Origin: a virus
Direction: 5' to 3' (one strand)
Virus record (IMG/VR): IMGVR_UViG_3300044625_000278
Coordinates: 1-41,780 of that record
DNA length: 41,780 nt
Numbering within the stretch: position 1 is the stretch's first letter; each line of letters starts with the position of its first letter. This document shows, in pieces, positions 28,821 through 39,100 of the stretch. Below the pieces are notes generated by a model that searched no databases, was not told the origin of the DNA, and worked only from the letters and a program-made list of their open reading frames with translations. A program made the translations under genes and the position numbers.

Positions 28821-31800
28821 ATCTAAAGAAACTTGATTCAAATGCTTTTACTGCCTGCTCAGGCTCTATATTGTAACCTGATTGACCCATAAGTTTTAAA
28901 AAAGCTGCCCATGCTTTGTTATCACCCTTTTCCCATACTCCAGTTTCTCTTTTATATTCTTCATTAATATTCCAAGGTAGTACTTGATTTATAAACTTAA
29001 TAAGTCTATCTACAGTACTAGTCATTGCTGTAGGGGATCTGAAGATACGGATAGCATCTATAGGATTTAAATAAGAGGCTGTTTCAGACCTCATTCTAAT
29101 TGTCTCATACAGCATGAAGTTATATACATAGTTATCTTGGATAGGATCTCTCTCATCATCATCAGGATTTACCAGAATTTGTGATAGAATAAATCCTAAG
29201 GTTGCAAGACCAAGAATAAGACCAACCTCAGTTAATACTTTTCTAATTTGTGCTTTTTGAAACGGTGTATAGGTTGACCAGTTTTTAATTATGTTGTACT
29301 TATATTGTTTTAAATCTGACAAAAGAACATCTGCAAAAGTTCTATAGTAACCTTCTGTTGGAGTACCAATTTCATGGTCCATTGAGGCTCTCTTAAATCT
29401 TCTTTTATATCCTGGAGCAACATGCTTTCTATACATTAGAGCTAAGCGTCCTACAGATAATTTTTGCATTACACCCTTATCAAAGTCATTATATACACCG
29501 TTCATGTATTTATTAATACCATGAAGTCTAGCTTGGATATCTTGTCTATGGGTTTCTGTAAATTGGATGTATACAGTATCCCCATTTTGATCTTTTTCAA
29601 TAACTCCGTTGTTGTCTGTTTTAGCAATCTTAATCTTACCTTGAATATCTTTTACACCATATGCATTGTATGCTTCAAGCAATGAAGTCTCTTGATTTTT
29701 CTGAACATCTAATACTTTAATAGAATCTAATAATGCACACATGGTAGATGCCTGAAGTTCATATTCCCCAAAATGCATGTTAAAGAATAAACTATCAGTT
29801 CTAATTAACTTATTTAAAGTTCCTTTAGATACATTTCTACCGTATTGATCTTTAAAGTTACCTTGCATTGCATCATATAACTCTACAAGTTGTCCCAGTG
29901 TACTCTTTGGAGCCGGTAATGTAAAATCATTTAATACTCCAGGTATATTTTTAGCAACAAAAGCTTTACCTCTAAGAACATTTCTACCAGTAAAGAATTG
30001 ACCTCCTGCAGCTTCAATTGCTAATTGAATATTACCTTGCATATTGTTGGCAACACCTTTAAGTAAGTCAGCAGCCAATGATGTTAATGCTGATAAGCTC
30101 ATTGCTGTGTTGGTAATTTTGGTAAAGGATAAACCTCCCCAAAACTCTTCAGCTTTTTGCATCTCACCATATACAACCATGTTGATAAACTCATCTAAAT
30201 GTTTTTTAGAATAGCTTTCTCCATTTTGGCGGAGAAATTCTTCATAACCCATCTTATTTGCAAATGCATCCAATACAGCTTGCCCTCTACTATTTGTAAT
30301 TGGAACCTTGCGGGCACCAATCACAGCTTTCATCATTGATATCTCAGAGTTTACACTATTCATAGCCTCATACTTATTGGCCATTGAACTAAATAAAAGA
30401 ACAGATGAGGCAAAGTCATACGTTACTACATTTGGCTCCATCCTTTGTGTATAGTAGATAGGTAAAAATCTTACGTCTTCTTCTGATAAGTTTCCTAATT
30501 GGAATTCTGTATCATAGTTCTGCATACTAAAAGCTTCTTTAACTCGGCTTGCTAAAGCATCTTTAAGTCCATTCTGCATTAATCTTTCTAAGTTAGACTT
30601 TTCAACAGAAGGAACTGTATATCCAGGTCTTTGTGATTCAGGAAGTTTTTCTTGAGCCTCAAAATAAATTTTAAGAAGTTTCTCATGATACCTACCTTTT
30701 TCATTAATAGGAACATCATTCTGGTTATACATTGCTTTCCACTTGCTACTGATATATTTATCAGCAGGTACTGCTAAGTCTTTTGCGTATATAACTTTTC
30801 CATTAAGATTTAAGACATTACTTCTTTGCCATTTCTTAAAGTCTTCTTCAGATATGATACCACGGTTCATATCTTTCATCTTTTCCTCAATGATTTTTTG
30901 TCTTTCTGATTCCTCTTTTGGAACAGTGTTGTCAGCTAACCATTGGTTTCTTTTAGTCCACCAAGCACTAATTGCATCTTTCTCAGCTTTAGTTGCTTTT
31001 TCACCAACTTTTTCTGGTATAGGTCCAAGAGCTTCATACATCTTTCTTTCAGCAGCTTTGAATGCGTTAACATCATACTTTTGAACAAACTGTACTTCTT
31101 GTATTGTAGTTACTGAACCATCTTTATTATATATTGGAATATCTACTATATCAAATAAACCCTCATTAAATTTTTCAGTGTTATCTGCCGAAGCTGGTGC
31201 AGTAGCTTTGTACTTAAGAAATGCTTCAACAAGCTCATCTCTTGTTTCAATATCCTGCATTCTAGCAAATTCTAAACTACTTTTAATTGACTTGGCAAAT
31301 AATGCTAATGCTCCATCAGAAGATGTAATAAGAGGAGAAATAAGAAAGTCAAAAACAGTCTCATCTTTATAAGCCATCTTTAGAATTTTTGTCATAGACT
31401 CTTCATCCACATTAAAGGTTTCAAAGAGCTTAATTCTTTCTTCTATTTTTTTAATGAGCTTTTCTTTTCTGGCATCCTTCATTTTAGGGTTTGCCTGAAT
31501 CTCTACAATTTCATTTTGCATTCTTGTAATCTCATCTGTAATTGTAGAGTCTTTAAGAGTAGACTTGTATGAAACTAAGAACTTAGCTAACATGGGAATA
31601 GCTTCAGTTATTACTTTCTTTTTTACTTTGTCTCGGATAGCAATAGCTTCTGTAATCATTTTTTGTGGAGTCATTGGACCAGTCATTTCTTCCATTCCTG
31701 GAGGCATTTGAAAGTAATCCATGATATCTGCAGAGTCTATCTCATCTAAAATAGAATAACCATTAACAAAGTCATTAATTGCTGTAAGCTCTGATAACAC

Positions 31801-32271
31801 TTCTTTATAATTCATGTTGTCTTTATTAGACAACAGTGCACCAAATCTTTTTTTAATTTGCTTTGCTTTCTTATAGGCATCATCAACAAAAAGAGCAATA
31901 GACTCTACACCTTCTGCAGCATTAATAGCTGACTCAAGGTCTTTGAGTTTCTTTCTCTTATACTTCTGATTCTCAATCTTCTTTTTATTTATGATTTCAA
32001 TTTGTTTTGCCAAATAGATTTTTACTTTTTGAACTAACTCACTAAGATCTTTTATAGGCTTAGTTTTTTCTTCATCTATTTCATTGAAATCATCATCAAA
32101 CTCTTTATCAGAAGTATAATCATGAAGGTCATCATTTTCTTCATAACCTTCTTCCACCCAGATTTCTTTTGCTCTGTTTTCTATTTCCTCTGCACTACTA
32201 AGACCAGGAGTTCTTAATGCTTTACTATAGCATCTTTGCCATTCTTTACTACTTTTATTAGGACATCTCAT
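28819..32271 (-). CDS. Large virion-protein candidate, 1150 aa
   Basis: Not recognised by motif. N-terminus MRCPNKSSKEWQRC shares the pattern MxCxNKSxK with the gene upstream (32273). The first half is highly charged and helical (probably coiled coil at about residues 75-120), the second half has amphipathic and hydrophobic stretches: LSFTKITNTAMSLSALTSLA (about 710-730) and a membrane-type helix LTEVGLILGLATLGFILSQI (about 1010-1030). In crAss-like phages large neighbours of the RNA polymerase gene encode capsid cargo that is ejected into the cell; a hydrophobic C-terminal part fits contact with the membrane. Function inferred from position, size and this pattern. Last gene of the minus-strand operon. 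Confidence 0.7.
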   Translation of the reverse strand: MRCPNKSSKEWQRCYSKALRTPGLSSAEEIENRAKEIWVEEGYEENDDLHDYTSDKEFDDDFNEIDEEKTKPIKDLSELVQKVKIYLAKQIEIINKKKIENQKYKRKKLKDLESAINAAEGVESIALFVDDAYKKAKQIKKRFGALLSNKDNMNYKEVLSELTAINDFVNGYSILDEIDSADIMDYFQMPPGMEEMTGPMTPQKMITEAIAIRDKVKKKVITEAIPMLAKFLVSYKSTLKDSTITDEITRMQNEIVEIQANPKMKDARKEKLIKKIEERIKLFETFNVDEESMTKILKMAYKDETVFDFLISPLITSSDGALALFAKSIKSSLEFARMQDIETRDELVEAFLKYKATAPASADNTEKFNEGLFDIVDIPIYNKDGSVTTIQEVQFVQKYDVNAFKAAERKMYEALGPIPEKVGEKATKAEKDAISAWWTKRNQWLADNTVPKEESERQKIIEEKMKDMNRGIISEEDFKKWQRSNVLNLNGKVIYAKDLAVPADKYISSKWKAMYNQNDVPINEKGRYHEKLLKIYFEAQEKLPESQRPGYTVPSVEKSNLERLMQNGLKDALASRVKEAFSMQNYDTEFQLGNLSEEDVRFLPIYYTQRMEPNVVTYDFASSVLLFSSMANKYEAMNSVNSEISMMKAVIGARKVPITNSRGQAVLDAFANKMGYEEFLRQNGESYSKKHLDEFINMVVYGEMQKAEEFWGGLSFTKITNTAMSLSALTSLAADLLKGVANNMQGNIQLAIEAAGGQFFTGRNVLRGKAFVAKNIPGVLNDFTLPAPKSTLGQLVELYDAMQGNFKDQYGRNVSKGTLNKLIRTDSLFFNMHFGEYELQASTMCALLDSIKVLDVQKNQETSLLEAYNAYGVKDIQGKIKIAKTDNNGVIEKDQNGDTVYIQFTETHRQDIQARLHGINKYMNGVYNDFDKGVMQKLSVGRLALMYRKHVAPGYKRRFKRASMDHEIGTPTEGYYRTFADVLLSDLKQYKYNIIKNWSTYTPFQKAQIRKVLTEVGLILGLATLGFILSQILVNPDDDERDPIQDNYVYNFMLYETIRMRSETASYLNPIDAIRIFRSPTAMTSTVDRLIKFINQVLPWNINEEYKRETGVWEKGDNKAWAAFLKLMGQSGYNIEPEQAVKAFESSFFR

Positions 32272-32272
32272 T

Positions 32273-33187
32273 TTAACACAAAGCTTTTAATAGGGTTTCA
32301 CTAATTTTATTTAAATCTTGTTCTGTTTCTGCATACCTCAAGTCCTCATAGATGTCTGCCATATCAATACCTTTTTCTGCAAGGTATGAATCAATATGTT
32401 GTTGCTTAATCATTTGCATGATTGATCTAAACATTTTATCTCTTCTTGCTTCATTAATAGGAGTGGTCACTTCTTCCGGTTCTGGTACAACAGTTCCAGT
32501 TTCTAAATCAATATTTTTTAAAAAAGTCATGTTGTTTCCAGGATACACTAAATTGTATAATCCATTTGCATTTATCACCCACTTAAATGTGTCTACTACA
32601 AATGCTTTAGGTTTTTGACCATTGTTTCTTTCAACCAAAGACTTATAAGTATCCATACTTTTAGTAATCTCTGGTGTATCATAGGTATCTTCAGGTAAAT
32701 TATCATCTTCATCTTCCTCAGGCTTTACTTGAGGAGTAATCTTAACTACTACTGTATTACTATTCTTAGTACCTCTTAACGTAAATATTTCTGGAAACTC
32801 TTTGTAAAGACCTTCCATAATTTTTAAATTGGGCTCATATACAGTTTTTAAAGTTTCTTGCGTAAGAGCCTGGGATCCGTTGTATAACCAGCCTGTGGTA
32901 ATAAAGTATGTTCCTTTGTATTTACTGATAACACCTTTGAGTAAATGTTTAATTGCATCTTCAGACATATAAGGATTAATCTTCAATGCTCTTCTTATAT
33001 TTTTACTAATATTATTCTTTTGCTCAGTAAGCCAAAACTTAACTTCAGTGTTTGTAGGAATATAATAGTCTGCATTTTCTCCACCTTTGTTTAGCGGATA
33101 GCTACGCACAAAAGCTTCAGCCAGTGCATCTCCGTAGATGTTAGCTAAAGCTTTGTATCCTTTATCTGATTTATTAATACAACTCAT
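32273..33187 (-). CDS. Putative virion/cargo protein, 304 aa
   Basis: Not recognised. It begins MSCINKSDKGYKAL (MxCxNKSxK pattern, shared with the 1150-aa protein), followed by a helical, charged region, a middle part with beta strands (FEV-like alternation in TYFITTGWLYNG; NTVVVKITPQVK) and an acidic stretch (EEDEDDNLPEDTYD). It shares the A of TAATG with the giant polymerase gene (1-base overlap) and ends one base before the 1150-aa gene starts, so the three are translated together. Probably part of the packaged cargo by context; no enzymatic motif seen. Confidence 0.65.
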   Translation of the reverse strand: MSCINKSDKGYKALANIYGDALAEAFVRSYPLNKGGENADYYIPTNTEVKFWLTEQKNNISKNIRRALKINPYMSEDAIKHLLKGVISKYKGTYFITTGWLYNGSQALTQETLKTVYEPNLKIMEGLYKEFPEIFTLRGTKNSNTVVVKITPQVKPEEDEDDNLPEDTYDTPEITKSMDTYKSLVERNNGQKPKAFVVDTFKWVINANGLYNLVYPGNNMTFLKNIDLETGTVVPEPEEVTTPINEARRDKMFRSIMQMIKQQHIDSYLAEKGIDMADIYEDLRYAETEQDLNKISETLLKALC

Positions 33188-36100
33188 TACAATTTACATT
33201 TTAGCATTTCAATGTAATCCTCAACAGGTTGATTGAATGGTATGTCATTGTAGGCCTCAATCAACTCATCTAAGTTACCTAATATATTTTTTTGTTCTTC
33301 TGTCAGTCCATTATAAAAATCAGTAATTGCCTCAGTTGGTAATGACTCTACAGTAGCACCTTCTTGTGTTGTTGACCTTTTACCATTATTGCTATTTGGA
33401 TCCGCCACTCTAAATGTAAAGTTTAATCTCCAGTCATCAGTTAAATTTAGACCACCTTTGAAGCCTTTATTTACATTTGAATTTTCAAGATTAATAGGAC
33501 CAAGATCTGTCTTTCCATTAACATTAGTTACGGTATGTGAGATTAATCTTGATGGTCCACCAAAGCTTATAACATCACCACTGTTCAGATTAATTTTTTC
33601 AAGCTCATACTTATCAGCAGGATTACCTGATATCCAATCGTTTGGTGTATTAGCAAAAGTAAAGTCTGCGTTTGCACCAATAGATACTGAGATAATATCT
33701 CTATCTAAGTTTCTATGATCTTCAGTTACATCAGTATGCCATCCAAGAGTACGTCCTGAAGGATATAGATTAATGAGTACTGTATCATAGTCACCCATAT
33801 CTTGACCGGTTATCTTTTCTAAGATGGCTTTAATGTTTTGTGGGATAGGTACAATTGGTGATCCATCTAAGTTAGTTGGGTAATAATGATACCCCCAACG
33901 TCCTGTACCATCTGAACCTTTTACAACAGCTTTTTGACTTACAATATTTCTATTATAATTAGAACCTCTATTATAAGCTTTACCAGTTTTATCTGCAACA
34001 AGTTCAGGACTCCATTCAAATTTACCTGCAGATGCCATTACATACTGAGGGAAAGGATTGTACCCATGTTTTTCTAGAATAGACTTACCAAACTCATAGA
34101 ATTCTTTTTGTTCTTCTTTAGAAAGAGCGTTTTTGAATAATTCTAATCCTGCTTGAATCTCTATACTTGCAGTAGGTTGAGTAGTGAATTTTTTAACAAA
34201 CTCTTTAAATCCTTCTATATCTTGTTTATTTCCTAATATATGAATTTGTTCTGGTTCAAACGCAACTCCAATTTCATTTGGAGTAATAATAGCGTCATAA
34301 CCTTCCTCCACAAACTTATCTTTATAAGTTTGTTCTAGACTATCATATTGAAGACTATCTTTTTCTATAAAAGGATTTTTAAAATTTAAAATTAAACTTT
34401 TTGTTTTATCACCAAAAATACTAGTAGTTGGTTTGTAGTAACTAAAATAAATTACAGGACTTTCTGTGGATTTAGACAAATCAAATTTTTCAAAATCTTC
34501 TTTTCCTTGATGATAAACAATATCTTTTACTTTACTATCAGGAAATATAGTATCTAAGTATGCTGAATACTGTTGTGGTGTACCTATTGAAGCTAACTCA
34601 GTATTAGATTCAAATAGTTCTGATACTCCTGGTTTAACTTCACCTACTGGTTGTACTGTAGGTTGAGAGAATGTTTTAGTATATACATCTCTAATAGCTT
34701 GTTTACCAGCTTCATTGATTTCTCTAGTACCAATACCTGCAAAGTTCTTTGTAAGAACCGGAACTTCAGATTTAGACCATTCACCATTAAGATTCTTATA
34801 CCATTGATTTCTTACTTGATCAAATACATAAACTGGTTTACCAGCTTGTATAGCCATTTCCACAGCATATCCTGTACCACCTTGTACTGCAAACTTAAGA
34901 AGCTTTCTTGGTTCATTAGATTTTTCATCTCCTTTCCAAATATCACCTTCTTTACCTAATGTACCAATTGCAAATACAGCATCGGAATTAGCAACTTGTG
35001 CCCAATTTCTGATCAGTCTCTGATCTTTCATTGTAGTGTACTTATACCCCCACATCTGTTTAGCAGCTTGAGCAACTTTACTTGCTCCTTCTATAGCTAT
35101 TGGTAAATCTGTAATATCTTCATTTCCTAATGGTGCATTACCTGGTCCTTTTACTCCGGTATAGTAATGTTTATTATTTACCATTCCAAACTCTTTACCA
35201 ATAATATCCCATTGTGTATCTGAACCAGCAGCACCACCAGAATGATTAGTAAAATCTGCAGGTTTAACACCAGTGGATGGTTGAGTAGATTTTAATTCAT
35301 TTCTTACTTCCATAAGTAATTTAGAAAATCTACCTTTATCTTGTTCTACTCCATTATATTTATGGGTAAGAGTAGCATTACCTGTAGCAAGTAGTTTAGC
35401 TAGAGCATCTGGATTTTGTTCAAAAGAATCTTTTATAAGATTCTTCATAATTGAAGAAGAAAGTCTATCCCATTCACTTCTATTTAATCCAGTTACTTTT
35501 TGTCCTAAAGCTTTTGCTTCAGCACCACTAGCTTCTTGTAGCTTATCTAATAAGTTATTTCCAGCTTTTGTAAGTACATCATTATAAAACATATCTGATA
35601 ACAAAATTTTAGCAGCCTGAAAAGCTCCTTCTACAGATTTAAAACTTAAACCTTGCCACTCGGTTTGATCAATGAAAGGTCTTTCTGCAAAGTTACTTAA
35701 CTCAGCATTTTCTCCTGTACCAGCATAGATATTGATAGTAGTTTCTGGTCCAGGTTGAATAGTAGATGTACCTGGTTTTTCAATAAAGTCTTTTAAGTTT
35801 TCCCAGTCATTATCAGTAAACTCATCAAAAGCATTTTGCAATCCTTTTTCAGGTGATGTGTAGTCTTTTGGATTTACTACATAGTTTTTATAATTAGACT
35901 TAGTATTTAAAATAGTAAAGATCTGATCTAATGTAGCAGTGCTTAAGTTATTAGATAGAAAAGATGCTGAAGCAGTTTCCAAGATGGCCGTAAAGTTTTG
36001 TGGGTCTAATACTTTATTAAAGCCAAGTTTACTATAACCAACGCCATGTTGATAGAACATCATCAATGAGAAATTCTTAAACACATCCGTAATCTTTTTA

Positions 36101-39100
36101 TTATCAGCTTTTTCTTTTACTTTATCCGAGCTTCTAACTTTTCTTACTGTAGGGTCTGCAAGTTGAATTAAATTTTTATAATACTCTGTAGCATCTGCAG
36201 CGCTAAGTGAACCTCTATCATTAAGTTCTAATACATTAACTTCTTTTTCAAATTTAGCTGGTGCTAATTGTGCAAGAATAGGATAGTTAAACTTAATATT
36301 TTGATCTTCAAACTCAGAAATAGTATTCATAACCAAGTCAGTATATGAATACTTAGTGGTACCCATGATAAATGCTCTGTTAAAGCTATTCATCAATGCT
36401 CTTTGAGTTATGAAGCTATCAGTTTCTTCTTTGTAAACACTTTTTAAATATTCTTTTTCAACAATAAATTTTAAGTAGCTTGCAAATGTTGGAAAAGGAT
36501 TTTCACTTGGAAGGAACGTATCTTGATTAGTATTTTTAAAGCTATCTAGTGAATTATTTCCTGCAAGGAAAATTCTTGCTTTATAATCATTCTCAGCTTT
36601 TTCAACATTAACATTAAATCCTTTATCAGTAAGTACTACAGCAGGACCTTCTTTAACTTGATTGATAGGATTGCTATGAATTTGATTAGGTAACAATACA
36701 GGTTGGCCATTCTCATCCGGATAGTTAGACATTGTATTTTGATAGATATAGTTTACTACTGCATTATTATATGCATTTGTAAATCTTTCTTGACCTTTAA
36801 TACCAGCACCATACTTTTGAGCAATAGCTTCTTTGTTCTTAGTGATTCTGTTATCAATATAATTTAATATTGTATCATTAAGTCTTAAAGAGAATAATGG
36901 AACTGTTAAGTCTAATATTAAATCACTTTTGTAGAATGAAGATAAAATTGAGTTGTTTCTTAACCTATTCAAGAAATTTTTATCAACCTTAGATACTTCA
37001 GACAACATAGTTAAAGCATTGTCTCTTTTCTTAACATGTAAGGTAGTATCTAACAATCCAGTATCAGGATTGAATGCCATCTCTAAGGCATCCATTCCAC
37101 TAAATTGTTTTTCTAGCTGAATCATACGTAACAAAATAGCCAAATTTTCAATAGTTGGCTGAGCACCCTGTCTAATTATATCTTTTAATTTCTCTTCAGT
37201 AAGTAAAGCATCTTCACTTCCAAAAGCTCTTGTCCATGCAGCTTGACCAGCATAGTAGTAATTATCATTGTTAGCAATACCTGAACTTCTTTTATAGTAT
37301 TCTTTTTGTTGTTCAAAAGGTACATTCTCAACATACTCTCTAATCTCAACAATTTTATCTAATGGAAAGTCTTTGCTTTTAAACATTCTCTTTCCAGTAG
37401 CTAACATTGGTTTACTTACCTCATCCTCCTCAAATAAAGTAAATATGTATTTTTTATTTAAGTCTTGTTTCTGTAACATATCAGTTACATCCATAAGTCT
37501 TCTATCATTTGCATAGTTTGCAAGCTGTTTTACAACATCTTCAGATAAACCATCTTTTACCATTTGATTAATGGTAAGTCTGGCAGCTGCAGATTTAACT
37601 TGATGCTTTGGTACAGAATCCGTAAGTAATTTAGATGTTGAGCCACCTAAGTATATTTGATTATCAATATAAACTTCAATGATAGGATTATTAATAAATG
37701 CAAAAACCTCAGGTATACTTGCACCAGCTTCAATTAAGTGGTTAATTGTAGTTATAGCCTCTTTAACAATTTTTAATTTATGCGGAAATGGATTGTTTGC
37801 ACGGTCAAGAATACCTTGTAGACCATGTGAAAATATGTCACCAATTTTTTCTCCGTCAACATTATTTTCATGAGACAAGGAAACAATATCCTCAAGATTA
37901 GCACCTTTTATTGATTGATGCTTGATAGGCATGACTACTTTATATTCAGCGTCTAGCTCATCATATTTTTTAGTCTCATCATTCCAGATAGTTGCTTTAT
38001 AAGTTGCAGGCATAACTGCGCCAACACTCTTAAATAAGGTATGTACTTTGTTTTTCTTAGCTAAAATACCTAACGGTAAGTTTCCTGAAAGCATTTGCTC
38101 ATGAACTGCTAAGTTGTATTCATCATCAAAAACTCTTGAAGGGCTCATTACTTCATCACCATCAATGTTTAATCTTACAGGTTCTTGATGAGCATTTTGT
38201 TTGAAATTGTAACCCTTTATATAATCTTCATAAAATTCAACTTGGTCTTCAACTAAGTATGTATTATTAGGTTTAGTCAAAGCGGCATAGTTATCAGGCA
38301 ATGATAAGATTGCTTTAGTACTATTGATTAATTGATTTTGTGACCATTTTTTATACTCATTAATCAAAGACCCTGCACTACGGAAACCTTTAGCTTTTCT
38401 TTCTTTTAATGTAGCTTTATTAGCTTTTTTAACAAGAGTTCTAAGTTCTTCTATTGACTCGGCTGGTTTTTGTGGAAGTGTACCATCTGAATTAATATTA
38501 GGAAGCATGAAGAAGATCTTATCTACGTCAAAGTCAGAACCTGCTTTAGCAACGATTTCTGTTGGCACAATTACTGTATTACCTACTGATGCGTCAAGGA
38601 AATGCCATACTTCAGCAAACTCCATTGAGTTAGGGGCATCCGTTGGGATTCTTGGACCAGTAATAGTAATCAAGTCTCTATTTTCTTTTAACCAATCTTC
38701 ATTTTGTATTAGAGCATTTAATCTATCTCTGTTTCCAATAGGTTCCCCGTCAGGATGTTTAAGTTTAAGGATGTTTAGAAAATCACCATTTAATGCAAGA
38801 GCAACTTTCATAGCTTCTGTAGGTAATCTATTACCATCTTTATCAAAAGATGTTCTATAGAATGGTAAGTTATTAGTACCTAAAAGTTTTTTAATCTCTT
38901 CTTCATCTTTTAATACATCAAAACCATTGTCCCAAATACCATTATAGAAAGTAGATGGTGCTTGTACGAGTGCTTCACCTTTGGTTTTTTGTTTAATTAC
39001 ACTCTTTTGAATACGGTTAACAATGATTTTTTCAATAGTATCCGCCTGAGGGTGAATAGAAAAGTCCATTGACAAGTTACCTGTTACTCTGGTATCAAGT

